DNA of 64,000 nt from CAYTAU01 sp964442075 (GCA_964442075.1 CAYTWH010000002.1:117918-181917); one strand, 5' to 3'; positions 42,387-52,300 are shown, numbered from the stretch's first letter. A program made the numbers and translations. The notes: generated from the letters alone by a model not told the origin.

Positions 42387-42950
42387 TTACTGTACTCTCA
42401 AATAGATTACTCTTTTATTATGATTAAACACATCAACATCCAAACATATACAATTGACATCTAAACATATGCCATTGACAGTGAAAACTACCTTATAGAC
42501 ATTCACACATATGCCATCAATATCCAAAAGTATACAGTCGACATCCACACATATGCCATCGATAGTGAAAACTACGTCATAAACAGCCACGCATGTACCA
42601 TAAACAGCCACGCATATGCCATCGACAGTGAAAACTACCTTATAAACAGTGAATAAAACCTTGTAAACAATGAAAAATACCTTATAAACAGTGAATAAAA
42701 CCTTATCGACAATGAAAAATACCTCATAAACAGTGAGAAAATTCTTGTAAACAGTAAAATATATGTTATAAACAGTGAAAATATTCTTGTAAACAGTGAA
42801 ATATATGTTATAAACAGTAGGAAATGTCTTACATACAGCGAACAAACTCTTGTCAACAGTGAACAGAAGCTTGCTTAAACAATATAATAGGTCTATAATA
42901 CCATGTAATTGCTCAATTAAGGGAATATTTGCTTGTTTTTGTTCGCACAA
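42387..42950 (-). CDS. Possible heptapeptide-repeat protein, 187 aa
   Basis: The minus frame is open through the whole 21-bp tandem repeat. It encodes about 21 heptapeptides of the type (T/A/D)V(Y/D)(K/G)x(F/C)(F/V), for example TVYKVFF, TVDGICV and AVYGTCV, between the non-repetitive ends MCEQKQANIPLIEQLHGIID and FNHNKRVIYLRVQ. There is no signal peptide. Because the repeat length is a multiple of three, other frames are also partly open, so translation is not proven. The start overlaps the divergent promoter region of the gene at 42987. Confidence 0.35.
   Translation of the reverse strand: MCEQKQANIPLIEQLHGIIDLLYCLSKLLFTVDKSLFAVCKTFPTVYNIYFTVYKNIFTVYNIYFTVYKNFLTVYEVFFIVDKVLFTVYKVFFIVYKVLFTVYKVVFTVDGICVAVYGTCVAVYDVVFTIDGICVDVDCILLDIDGICVNVYKVVFTVNGICLDVNCICLDVDVFNHNKRVIYLRVQ
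42431..42871. repeat. 21-bp tandem repeat, 21 units without indels
   Basis: The sequence divides exactly into 21 consecutive 21-mers from 42431 to 42871. Two main variants alternate: TATAAACAGTGAAAATATTCT-like units and CATCGACATCCACACATATGC-like units. Neighbouring pairs also form 42-bp higher-order copies in 42746-42829. Substitutions are frequent, but no unit has gained or lost a base. It fills the gap between the barrel gene and the gene at 42987. Confidence 0.95.
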
Positions 42951-42986
42951 TGTATTATCTTTACAATTAAAGTAAATATATACATT

Positions 42987-43496
42987 ATGGAAAATAAGAA
43001 AGACGAAAAGAAATCGAATCAGGAAATTCTAAAAGACATTAAAAACTATCTTGAAGATAAGTACAAAGAAGAACCCCTTGAGATAATACCCGAAAAAATG
43101 TTGGATGCCGATAAGGAAAATTTCTTTAATCAGAAAATTATACCTGTATTTAAGAAAATTGAAAAACAGCTATCGGAATATAATATAGAAAGGATAAAAA
43201 AACAAGTTTATAACCGCAAGGCAACATTAAGAGTTTCAGAAACTTTAACTTTGTTTCTCTTTAAAATTGATATCAACAATGCTAGAAGAGAAATACATAT
43301 ATTTTATGAACTTAGCTATCGCAATGCTAAAAAGGAAAAACTAATATCAATAAACCCTGAGGATAATATGATAATCTCGTTTCGCAACATAGATACCATA
43401 AACGATAATCTTATATTATCGCTTTTTGCAAAATGGTATATGAACAAGGAAGCCGAAATAGAAAAATTTAAAGAATGGAAGAACAAAAGTGATTAA
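42987..43496 (+). CDS. Hypothetical charged protein, 169 aa
   Basis: I do not recognise it. From ATG 42987 it encodes a soluble, Lys/Glu-rich protein: a helical N-terminus (KKDEKKSNQEILKDIKNYL) and a probable beta-rich middle (YNRKATLRVSETLTLFLFKID, REIHIFYELSYRN). A possible promoter is TTG at 42933 with TATCTTTA at 42956. It lies between the 21-bp repeat and the recombinase gene, but nothing ties it to either. Confidence 0.65.
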   Translation: MENKKDEKKSNQEILKDIKNYLEDKYKEEPLEIIPEKMLDADKENFFNQKIIPVFKKIEKQLSEYNIERIKKQVYNRKATLRVSETLTLFLFKIDINNARREIHIFYELSYRNAKKEKLISINPEDNMIISFRNIDTINDNLILSLFAKWYMNKEAEIEKFKEWKNKSD

Positions 43497-43600
43497 AAAA
43501 GCAAAACTGAATAAGACAATTTTGGATTTACAATTACTCACAATCAATTAACTTTTATTGTGTTCGTGATTCCGCTTCGCTTAGTTGTAAAATTAAAAAA

Positions 43601-43612
43601 GGAGTTTTCTCC
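43601..43612 (+). terminator. Weak intrinsic terminator
   Basis: GGAG-TTTT-CTCC forms a 4-bp stem flanked by AAAAAA on the left and GTATTTTTATT on the right. It would end the transcript of the gene at 42987-43496 before the recombinase. Confidence 0.4.
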
Positions 43613-43655
43613 GTATTTTTATTATATTTGTTAAATGTTTAAAAACAATATTATC

Positions 43656-43687
43656 CGACAACAAATAATTACAAACGTTTGTTGTCG
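43656..43687. promoter_or_regulatory. Inverted repeat upstream of the recombinase gene
   Basis: CGACAACAAA (43656-43665) is perfectly complementary to TTTGTTGTCG (43678-43687), with a 12-nt spacer. It lies 45 bp before the GTG of the recombinase. It contains the ACAAC/GTTGT words that recur in the palindrome downstream of the gene (44864-44882), so it may bind the recombinase or serve as an operator. Confidence 0.6.
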
Positions 43688-43731
43688 ATTTTATTAAAGA
43701 TTACTAAGTATTTAACAAATTGAATTTTTAA

Positions 43732-44835
43732 GTGCATAAAATTAGTATTAAACATATTAATCATAGAAATAAAGATAGAATTGCTGTTTTTTTTAAAAAG
43801 GATTCAAGCTTAATAATTAAATTAAAAAGTTTGGAATATAAGTGGAGTAATACAAAAAAATGTTGGTATTGCGATGACAATCTCCAAAACTTAAAAATAT
43901 TAAACAATGAATTAAAGAATAACTACGAGTTAGTTTTTGATAAAGAAATTATTGCAAAATATTCTACAAAAGCAAAGCATACAGAAAAAATATTAAAAAA
44001 ATACAGGGCTCAATTAGAAATTAAAAGATACAGTATTCATACAATTAAGGTATATACTACATATTTTAAAAGATTTGCAGAACACTTCAAAACCAAAGAT
44101 ATTGATGAATTGAGCAAAGAAGATATTAAAAACTATATGTTTTTGTTATTGAAACATGAAAACATTGGAGGTAGTGCTCAAAACCAAATAATAAATAGCA
44201 TAAAGTTTTATTATGAGAAAGTAATAAACAGACCTAAAGAATTATACGAACTAGACAGACCAAGAAAAGGAAGAACATTGCCTAAAGTACTGTCTGAAAA
44301 AGAAATATTTGCTTTGCTCAAAAGTTTAAGTAATATAAAACATAAGGCAATAGTAGGTATACTTTATTCTTCAGGCTTAAGAATGAGCGAATTAATAAAT
44401 TTGCGTATATCTGACATATCTTTCGAAAAAAAGATTATTTTTGTATCACAAGCCAAAGGCAAAAAAGATAGAATAACACTATTAGCCGATAATATTATTA
44501 AGATATTAGAAACCTATATGCAAGAATACAAACCAAATTATTGGCTTTTTGAGAGTCCAAACAGAGGAAAATACAGCTCTACAAGTGTAAATAAAATATT
44601 AAAGTCGGCTGCATGTAAAGCTGGTATTAAAAAAAATGTATCGGCACATATGTTGCGGCATTCATTTGCAACACATTTGTTAGAGCAAGGGGTAGATATA
44701 AGATATATTCAAGAGTTATTAGGACATTCGTCTCCAAAAACTACACAGATTTATACATATGTTAGCAATAGTTCTCTTGCAAATCTCACAAGCCCTTTAG
44801 ACAACAATACGGCATTTAACAATATGAATGAATGA
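43732..44835 (+). CDS. Tyrosine recombinase of the cassette array
   Basis: The 367-aa integrase has the full catalytic set: Arg217 (SSGLRMSEL), Lys242 (AKGKKDR), His306/Arg309 (AHMLRHSFATH), His332 (LLGHSS) and Tyr341 (TQIYTYV). Residues 85-175 are the SAM-like core-binding domain. Residues 1-80 form an extra N-terminal domain (RIAVFF, YKWSNTKKCWYC). The C-terminus TSPLD resembles the SPLD ending of integron integrases, yet Lys to His is only 64 residues against about 106 in IntI1, so the IntI-specific insertion appears absent. The GTG start at 43732 is the first in frame. It lies immediately before, and in the same direction as, the cassettes and is probably their recombinase. Confidence 0.92.
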   Translation: MHKISIKHINHRNKDRIAVFFKKDSSLIIKLKSLEYKWSNTKKCWYCDDNLQNLKILNNELKNNYELVFDKEIIAKYSTKAKHTEKILKKYRAQLEIKRYSIHTIKVYTTYFKRFAEHFKTKDIDELSKEDIKNYMFLLLKHENIGGSAQNQIINSIKFYYEKVINRPKELYELDRPRKGRTLPKVLSEKEIFALLKSLSNIKHKAIVGILYSSGLRMSELINLRISDISFEKKIIFVSQAKGKKDRITLLADNIIKILETYMQEYKPNYWLFESPNRGKYSSTSVNKILKSAACKAGIKKNVSAHMLRHSFATHLLEQGVDIRYIQELLGHSSPKTTQIYTYVSNSSLANLTSPLDNNTAFNNMNE

Positions 44836-44863
44836 TAGTTGAAAAAAATAAATTAATAAGAAA

Positions 44864-44900
44864 TAAACAACATTGTTGTTTACACAAATGTTGGGTGCAA
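44864..44900 (+). other. attI-like primary recombination site
   Basis: A 19-bp palindrome TAAACAAC-ATT-GTTGTTTA (44864-44882) is followed after 7 nt by the core GTTGGGT (44890-44896), which fits GTTRRRY. The site is 29 bp after the recombinase stop. GTTGGGTGCA (44890-44899) is exactly complementary to TGCACCCAAC at the end of the first cassette (46347-46356). I infer that G44890/T44891 is the insertion point for incoming cassettes. Confidence 0.7.
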
Positions 44901-45001
44901 TTTCACACTTGCAACAGAGTTTGATTAATTTCTCAAGCTAAATATGAAAAAGGGGAAATGAAAAAAAGATGAATACTGATAATCTTATCAACACAAATAC
45001 A

Positions 45002-46342
45002 ATGAAAAAGATATGTTATTCTATAATTATTTGCCTTCTATCTTCTTCTCAAATACTATCTCAACCTACAAAGTTGTATTCAAAACATGAAATTGTTAAG
45101 GATATCAATTTCTTAATTGAAGACATTGAAAAAATCCATCCAGAACCTTATCATTCTGTTGAAAAGACAGATTTTTTAGAAATTATTGAGGATTTAAAGA
45201 ATCAAATTCCTGATTCAATTTCAAAAATTGATGCATGGCGAAAGTTTTATCCAATATTAGCCTTACTTAAAGAAGGACACTCTTACTTCTATCCTCCTGT
45301 TGAGGAAATTGGTGATTTCCTCAGATTTCCTTACACAATAAAAATAGATAAGGCTTTAAATAATTTTATAATAAGCGGTTCACTTATTGATTCCTTACAA
45401 GCCCCTATTGGTAATAGAATTATATCAATTAATGGGATTTCAACAGACAGCTTAATCACGATATTTAAGAAAAGTACTTCTGCAGAAAATGAAGCCTTAT
45501 TTATTTTTATGAATGAATTGCATTTTGATATCTCAATGTATGCTATTTTTAATTCTCCTGAATATTTTGATATTGAATATCTTCTGGGTGACAAGGTGGA
45601 AAGATACCGTTGTAGAAGCATAAATAAAATACCTGACAAAATCGTTCCAAATTTCACTTTTAGTATAATTCATGACAGTATCGGGTTAATTGATATGAAC
45701 AGAATGAATTCATTACGTGATTTTAAAAAGTTTTGTAAATCAACTTTCAAATCCTTAAATAATAATAAAATATCGAATTTAATCATTGATTTCAGAGGTA
45801 ATAGTGGTGGTGACTCACAAATTGGGGATGAATTAATTAAATATCTTTCAGATGTGCCATTTATTCAATATCAGAAAGCAATTGTGAAAGTAAGTTCGAT
45901 TTCCAGAGAACAATTTCATTACCCTTCAGAAAAAGATACATTATTAGAATCTGAATTAGCGGGATCAACTATATACCTTATTGAACCGTATCCTGAAAAA
46001 TTGAGATATTCTGGTAATATTTTTGTCTTGATTGACGGAGGAACGTTTTCAAGTGCCGGTTCAACGGTTTGGTGTATAAAACATTATAATATTGCATTTA
46101 CAATTGGAAAAGAAACAGGAGGAACGGGTGTTCATTATGGATATCCAATCAAACGAAATCTTCCAAATACAGGTTTGACATATTATATTTCACATATGAA
46201 ATGGTACCAAATCGGAGCAGATGAAAAGTCAATTTATGGTTTAATCCCTGATTATAAAATAGATTTGTCTATTGAAGATATTAAAAATAACAGGGATTCT
46301 GCACTTGAGTTTGCACTTGATTTAATAAAACATGGAGAATAA
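45002..46342 (+). CDS. S41 family peptidase, secreted (cassette 1)
   Basis: From ATG 45002 the protein has 446 aa and a signal peptide (MKKICYSIIICLLSSSQILSQ). The S41 core is seen in VDFRGN-like LIIDFRGNSGGDSQIGDELIKYL and in IDGGTFSSAGSTVWC, where the Ser of SSAGS (near residue 347) is the likely nucleophile, followed by KETGGTGVHYG with a Lys/Gly motif. It probably cleaves peptides in the periplasm or outside the cell. An upstream ATG at 44969 would place 11 residues before the signal. The stop is 4 bp before the attC site. Confidence 0.88.
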   Translation: MKKICYSIIICLLSSSQILSQPTKLYSKHEIVKDINFLIEDIEKIHPEPYHSVEKTDFLEIIEDLKNQIPDSISKIDAWRKFYPILALLKEGHSYFYPPVEEIGDFLRFPYTIKIDKALNNFIISGSLIDSLQAPIGNRIISINGISTDSLITIFKKSTSAENEALFIFMNELHFDISMYAIFNSPEYFDIEYLLGDKVERYRCRSINKIPDKIVPNFTFSIIHDSIGLIDMNRMNSLRDFKKFCKSTFKSLNNNKISNLIIDFRGNSGGDSQIGDELIKYLSDVPFIQYQKAIVKVSSISREQFHYPSEKDTLLESELAGSTIYLIEPYPEKLRYSGNIFVLIDGGTFSSAGSTVWCIKHYNIAFTIGKETGGTGVHYGYPIKRNLPNTGLTYYISHMKWYQIGADEKSIYGLIPDYKIDLSIEDIKNNRDSALEFALDLIKHGE

Positions 46343-46346
46343 CAAC

Positions 46347-46422
46347 TGCACCCAACAAAAGCTCAAAAACCATAACCACCCTGCGGGATGGCAACGGTTT
46401 TTAGCTTCGGACGTTACCCTGC
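46347..46422 (+). other. attC-like site 1
   Basis: The left inverse core TGCACCCAAC (46347-46356, fits RYYYAAC) is followed by a 2-nt spacer. The stem AAGCT (46359-46363) pairs with AGCTT (46403-46407), and AAAAACC (46365-46371) with GGTTTTT (46396-46402), leaving C46364 as a bulged base. The apical part forms another hairpin (CCACCC/GGGATGG). A 5-nt spacer, CGGAC, and the right core GTTACCC (46413-46419) complete the site. This matches the R-L-VTS-L-R plan of integron attC sites. Confidence 0.8.
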
Positions 46423-46483
46423 ATTAGGAAAAACGGAACAGAATAATAAAGTATAAATATATTGTTAATTTAAATTTATAAAA

Positions 46484-49033
46484 ATGAATAAATCTACAAT
46501 TTTAACAGCATTAATAATTCTTATGGCTGTATTTACAACACAATCGCAAACAGCGATAGCTCCTGCAAGTGGAGATGGTTCAACAGGCGATCCTTATCAA
46601 ATTGCCACACTAGATAATTTGTATTGGGTAACACAAAACTCAGCAGAGTGGGATAAAGACTATATTCAAACAGCCGATATTAATGCAATAACCACAAATA
46701 CTTGGGATGCAGGTGCTGGGTTTTTACCTATTGGAAACAATTCTACAAATTTCACAGGTTCATATAATGGACAAGGGCATATTATTGATGGCTTATTTAT
46801 TAATAGACCATCTGATAATATGGTTGGATTATTTGGTCGCAGCAATAGTTCTACTATTGATAGTTTAGGTTTAATTAATGTGGATGTTACAGGTTATGGA
46901 TATATAGGTGGTTTAGTAGGAAGAAATAATAGTTCTACTGTAAGCAATTCATATAGCACAGGAACCGTTTTGGGTACAGATTATTATATAGGTGGTTTAG
47001 TAGGTGATAATTCTAATTCATCTGCCATAACTAATTCGTATAGTACAGCATCAGTTTCAGGTTATTGGGATGTAGGGGGTTTAGTGGGATATATTGATAA
47101 CTCTACCATAACTAATTCTTATAGCATAGGTTTTGTTTCTACTTATGACAATACAGGAGGTTTATTAGGAAATAATAATGGTAGCTCAGGAACAATAACT
47201 AATTCATTTTGGAACACAGAAACATCGGGACAAGCAACAAGTGCTGGCGGTACAGGTTTAACCACAGCCGAAATGCACGATCAAGCCAATTATACAGCTT
47301 GGGATTTTACCAATACTTGGAAATTTGAAAACTGTATAAGCGATTATCCTGTTTTATCTTGGCAAAAACTTTCAGCTCCACTTGGTACTGGAACAATACC
47401 AGATCCATACCAAATAGCTACACTTTGCGACCTTAAATGGTTATCGGAAACCGATACAGTTTGGGACTATCAATTTATACAAACTGCAGATATTGATGCT
47501 AGTGAAACAAGTACATGGGACAATGGTGCAGGTTTTTCTCCTATTGGGAATGCAACAAATAAATTTACAGGATTATATAAAGGAGAAGGCTATATTATTG
47601 ATAGCTTATTTATTGATAGACCTAATACTAATTTTGTAAGTTTGTTTGGTTACGCTGATCAAGGTCTAATAGTTAGGTTAGGTGTAATAAATGTTAATAT
47701 AACAGGAAAAAGTGGAGTTGGTGGTATTGTTGGTGTAAATAATAATTCGTCTGGTATCGAACGCTCATATAGTACAGGAAATGTTGTTGGAACAAATAAT
47801 TCGGTTGGTGGTATAGTTGGAAGTAATGAAAATAATTCAGTTATTGCTAATTCATATAGTCGATGTAATATTACTGTGTCAAATTCAGGAGGTGGAGGTC
47901 TTGCAGGTGTTAATTACAATAATTCAGGTATTCTTAAATCTTATAGTGCAGGTAGCGTTAGTGGAGGAACAAACTTAGGCGGCCTTATTGGTGATACAAT
48001 AAATAATGGATTAATAATTAGTTCATTTTGGGATACAGAAACTTCAGGACAAACAACAAGTGCAATAGGAATAGGCAAAACGACAGCAGAAATGCAAACA
48101 TTGTGCATATATATAGATGGAACAGAAGCATCTTGGGATTTTATGTTAGAAACAACAAATGGGGGTGTTGATGACTGGGGATTAAATGCAAGCGAAAACG
48201 GAGGCTATCCATTCCTATCATGGCAAGGTTTTACACATACCGAAAGTTGTTGTGGATATATTGATTTAGAAAGTCCAATACTGACAACACAAAACACAAC
48301 TGTTTATCTCGATACAAATGGAAATGCAACACTTATTGCAGATAGTGTGATAACAAATACAAGCGATAACTGTGCTATCTCCGACACAACACTTAGTCAA
48401 ACAATTTTTGATTGCTCAGATGTTTTAACACCTGTAAATATTGATGTAACACTTACCGATATTACAGGCAACTTTATTACAGAACAAGTAACAATTACAG
48501 TAGCAGATACAATAAATCCAACTATAACATGTATTGCAAATCAGCTTGTAACTTTAACATTTGGACAAACAGAATATACAGTTGTAGGAACAGAATTCGA
48601 TCCAACAGCAAGCGATGATAATTGTAACGTAGCAAGTATCGAAAATGATTTTAATAGCACCGCAACATTAGATGCAGCAACATTACCAATTGGCATAACA
48701 ACAATAACTTGGACAGTTACCGATGATAATGGAAACACAATAGATTGTAGTTTAGATGTGCAAGTTGATGCTTATGTAGGAATAAATACAATTTCAGAAA
48801 ATGGTATTGAAATTTACCCAAATCCTGCGACAAATAAATTAACAATTAGTAATGTACAATTAACAATTAAAAAAATTGAGGTTTTAGATATAACAGGTAA
48901 AGTTGTTAAACAATTAACAATAAAGCAATCTAACATTTTAACAATAGAAATCAAAGATTTAAAACAAGGAGTATATTTTATAAAGCTAACAACAATCAAT
49001 TCAGCCAATGTTTTACGATTTGTGAAAGAATAA
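46484..49033 (+). CDS. GLUG-repeat surface protein with T9SS tail (cassette 2)
   Basis: The 849-aa protein has a signal peptide ending TTQSQ. Two homologous halves (about residues 20-285 and 290-565) each begin GTGDPYQIATLxxL and contain WDxGAGFxPIGN and repeated GLVGxN/GGLVGD units, the GLUG motif of surface beta-solenoids. A HYR/Ig-like part (DNCAISDTTLSQ, TVADTINPTITC, TWTVTDDNGNTIDC) leads to a type A T9SS tail (IEIYPNPATNKLTIS). It is probably an adhesin or substrate-binding surface protein. Tail sorting depends on T9SS genes elsewhere, such as porQ. Confidence 0.88.
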   Translation: MNKSTILTALIILMAVFTTQSQTAIAPASGDGSTGDPYQIATLDNLYWVTQNSAEWDKDYIQTADINAITTNTWDAGAGFLPIGNNSTNFTGSYNGQGHIIDGLFINRPSDNMVGLFGRSNSSTIDSLGLINVDVTGYGYIGGLVGRNNSSTVSNSYSTGTVLGTDYYIGGLVGDNSNSSAITNSYSTASVSGYWDVGGLVGYIDNSTITNSYSIGFVSTYDNTGGLLGNNNGSSGTITNSFWNTETSGQATSAGGTGLTTAEMHDQANYTAWDFTNTWKFENCISDYPVLSWQKLSAPLGTGTIPDPYQIATLCDLKWLSETDTVWDYQFIQTADIDASETSTWDNGAGFSPIGNATNKFTGLYKGEGYIIDSLFIDRPNTNFVSLFGYADQGLIVRLGVINVNITGKSGVGGIVGVNNNSSGIERSYSTGNVVGTNNSVGGIVGSNENNSVIANSYSRCNITVSNSGGGGLAGVNYNNSGILKSYSAGSVSGGTNLGGLIGDTINNGLIISSFWDTETSGQTTSAIGIGKTTAEMQTLCIYIDGTEASWDFMLETTNGGVDDWGLNASENGGYPFLSWQGFTHTESCCGYIDLESPILTTQNTTVYLDTNGNATLIADSVITNTSDNCAISDTTLSQTIFDCSDVLTPVNIDVTLTDITGNFITEQVTITVADTINPTITCIANQLVTLTFGQTEYTVVGTEFDPTASDDNCNVASIENDFNSTATLDAATLPIGITTITWTVTDDNGNTIDCSLDVQVDAYVGINTISENGIEIYPNPATNKLTISNVQLTIKKIEVLDITGKVVKQLTIKQSNILTIEIKDLKQGVYFIKLTTINSANVLRFVKE

Positions 49034-49369
49034 TAATTTAATTTTTAGAAATGCTACTCATATTAGAGTAGCATTTCTTTTTAATTGTCAGGTAAGCAAA
49101 GTAAAGATATTTATATCAAGAATAGGAATAACGCAGGGTAACAATGTGTAAAAATAATAGCCGAAATAGCTGTAAAATCAAGGCTTGTAGCCCGCTTCAG
49201 CCTTCTTGCGGTTTGACAGGTAAGTGCCACGCATTCGGCTACATATTCTTATACCAACGTTACCCAACTATAAAAAATGAAGAAACCAATAACTATAATA
49301 TAATTATTTTTACTAAATATTTTAGATTTGTAAATCTAAAGGACAGAACCATAAAAATCATCATAGATT
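49034..49369. other. Intercassette spacer containing attC-like site 2
   Basis: This 336-bp stretch holds no credible gene. It consists of the end of cassette 2, the palindromic site 49133-49267 and the leader of cassette 3. Short open frames that cross it have no coding character. Confidence 0.75.
49133..49267 (+). other. attC-like site 2
   Basis: The left inverse core GCAGGGTAAC (49133-49142) is exactly complementary to GTTACCCTGC at the start of the same cassette (46413-46422). After a 3-nt spacer, GTGTAA pairs with TTATAC (49146-49151 with 49249-49254, one wobble pair). TAGCCGAA (49158-49165) pairs with TTCGGCTA (49234-49241). An inner AAGGCT/AGCCTT hairpin follows at 49180-49204. A 4-nt spacer (CAAC) precedes the right core GTTACCC (49259-49265). 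At about 130 bp it is near the long end for attC sites. Confidence 0.75.
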
Positions 49370-52300
49370 ATGAAATATAAGTATAGTAAAATTAAATTCA
49401 GTTTTATAGGAAAACTAGTAGTTGTTTTTTTATTAATAAATATTCTTATTCCTAAGAATATTAATGCACAAGACGAATTAGGCATTTATTCTGTGAAAAA
49501 CTTCTCATCTAAAGAATATAATGGAATGGTTCAGAATTGGTCTATTGTTCAGGATAGTAGAGGGGTTATTTATGCTGCAAACGATCAAGGTATATTAGAA
49601 TATGATGGAACTGTTTGGCGAACAATTCTTATTTCGGCTTTAGCAAAGCGGGGTCGTTCATTGGCGATTTCTGAAGATGGAACAATCTATGTTGGAGCAG
49701 TAGAAGATTTTGGATATTTAAAACCGGATACTATTGGTAATCTAAAATATATTTCTTTAACTAATCTTCTTGATAGTTCACAGCATAAATATGTAGATAA
49801 AATTTGGGATATATTTTGTACTGAAGATGGAGTCTATTTTATTTCAGATTTTAAAGTCTTTTTATATAATGGAAAATCTATAAAAATATTTCATGCCAGA
49901 AAAGGAATAGGCATTGATGACCCTTTCATCGTTAATAATAAATTATTTGTAAGATTATCTTCCAAAGGACTTGCTACTATAAAAGGAGATTCATTATTTG
50001 CCATTCGTGGTGCTGAAAAACTTTGTTCTGAAAATTATTTTATGGATATATTACCCTTAGATGGAAATGCGGTAATTGTCTTGACCTATCATAATGGATT
50101 AATAAAGGTCAAATTTGATGTTAATGGTAATGTTTTAAAGATTGATTCTTTTCCAACACAGATTGATTCTTTTCTTAAAAAATGTCGTCCAACAAAAATT
50201 AGATATATCAATAATAAAGATATTGCAATTGGAACTCCTGGTGATGGTGTTCTAATATTTGATAAACAAGGCTCATTAAAGTATGTTCTTAATAAAGAAA
50301 CGGGATTGCAAAATCAAGTAGTAAGAGATATGTTCGTTGATGCAAATTCAAATTTATGGCTTGCACTTAATAATGGAATATCAAAAGTTGAAATAAATAG
50401 CCCAATTACTCATTTTCAGGAAACAACCGGTTTAAAAGAAACAGTTGAAAGCATTACAAGATTTAATAGTAAACTTTATATCGCAACTCATACAGGTTTA
50501 TATTATTTAAATAAGCAAGAAGTGCTTACGGAATCTGATGACAATTCAATTTATAAACTACCTTATTTTACAAAAATAACTAATAAGATAGTTGAAAAAG
50601 AGTGTTATGACATTATTCCTTTTAAGCATGAGGAAAAAGATGTATTATTGATAGCAACTTCAAATTCAGTACTTGAATTGGACAAGGATGATAAAATAAA
50701 TCCAATTTATGAAGGGTCAGTAAAATACGCCTGCTATCCATGGTGTATTCACCCATTGAAAAAAATGCCTAATAGGATAATAATTGGTGCTGACCCTGGA
50801 CTTTATAGTGCAAGATATGAAAATGGGAAATGGATAAAAGAGGGAAAAGTCGAAGGAATCAACAATGTTGTCTACAAAATTTTTGAAGAAGATAATGGTA
50901 CTGTATGGCTTGGAACTGTTGGAGAAGCCATAAGAATTGACAAATACCATGTTGAAGGAAATAAACTTACTATAGAAAAAAGTAAATCTTTTAAAGCCTA
51001 TACAGAAGAGGGCCAAATAAACGGGCCAATATATGTTCAAGAATTCAAGGATAAATTAGTCTTTGGAACTTCAAAAGGATTGTATTATTATTCAGAAGAA
51101 CAGGATAGTTTGCTGTCTTATGAGATGTATAAGGATAAAATATTTGCACCTGATTCCTCATTTTTTGAAAGTTTCTTAAGCTCTAGTGCTGTAATTCACA
51201 GACTTAAAAACGATGAGCAAAACCGACTTTGGTTTATTGCTATGTTAAATGATGGAAAGCTTATGACAGTTCTTAATACAGAACCTGAATCTGATAAAAT
51301 TAACTATGTTTTTGTTGATGATTCACGTGAGTTTATTCAAACAATTTATCATGATGAAGATAATTATATATGGCTAGGTGGTTCAAATGGTTTAATCAAA
51401 TATGATGATAAGATAATTCGGGATTCAGTTAAATTATTTAATGCAATTACAAGAAGAGTTGTTGCAGGAAATGATATTCTTTTTAATGGTGCTTTCTATG
51501 ATGAATCCGGTAATGTAATATTAAGACAGCCGGATTTTATGATTCCTGAAATTAAGTACAAAAACAATTCTTTAGTATTCTATTTTTCAGCAATTTCAGG
51601 TGGTGACCAAACAAAAGTAATGTATAGTTTCTTCCTTGAAGGAAATGATGATGATTGGAGTAATTGGGAAAACGTAACAAATTATCCTTATACTAATTTA
51701 CGAGAAGGAACATATTATTTCAGGGTAAAAGCCAGAGACATTTATGGTAATATAAGCCAAGAATCAGTTTATGAATTTATAATAAAACCTCCATGGTATC
51801 GTACAATTTGGGCTTACATTCTATATGTTATTATTTTTATTCTAATAGTATATATTGCTATTCAGGTTTCAACACGAAGTTTGAGAAAAATCGTACAAGA
51901 ACGTACTGCAGAAATTCGCGAACAAAAAGAAGAAATAGAAGAAGCCAATGAAGAACTCAATCAACAAAACGAAGAAATTACTGCTCAACGTGACGAAATT
52001 GAAACTCAAAGAAATGTTGTTGTAAAGCAAAAAGAAGAAATAGAAGGAATTCATCACGAAATATCTGAAAGCATTAATTATGCAACACGCTTGCAAGAAG
52101 CAATATTACCTGAAGAAAAAATATTAGAGAAATATTTATCGGAGCATTTCCTGTTTTTTAATCCAAAAGATAAAGTATCGGGTGATTTCTATTGGTGGAC
52201 TCATCAAGAAAACCACACTATAATTACAGCGTCAGACTGCACGGGTCATGGTGTTCCCGGGGCTTTTATGAGCATGCTTGGTGTTTCGTTTTTAAGAGAA

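Noticed and set aside
49144..49380. 78-aa open frame between cassettes 2 and 3
   Set aside because: It lies inside the palindromic attC-like site; its cysteine-rich start is only the translated stem.
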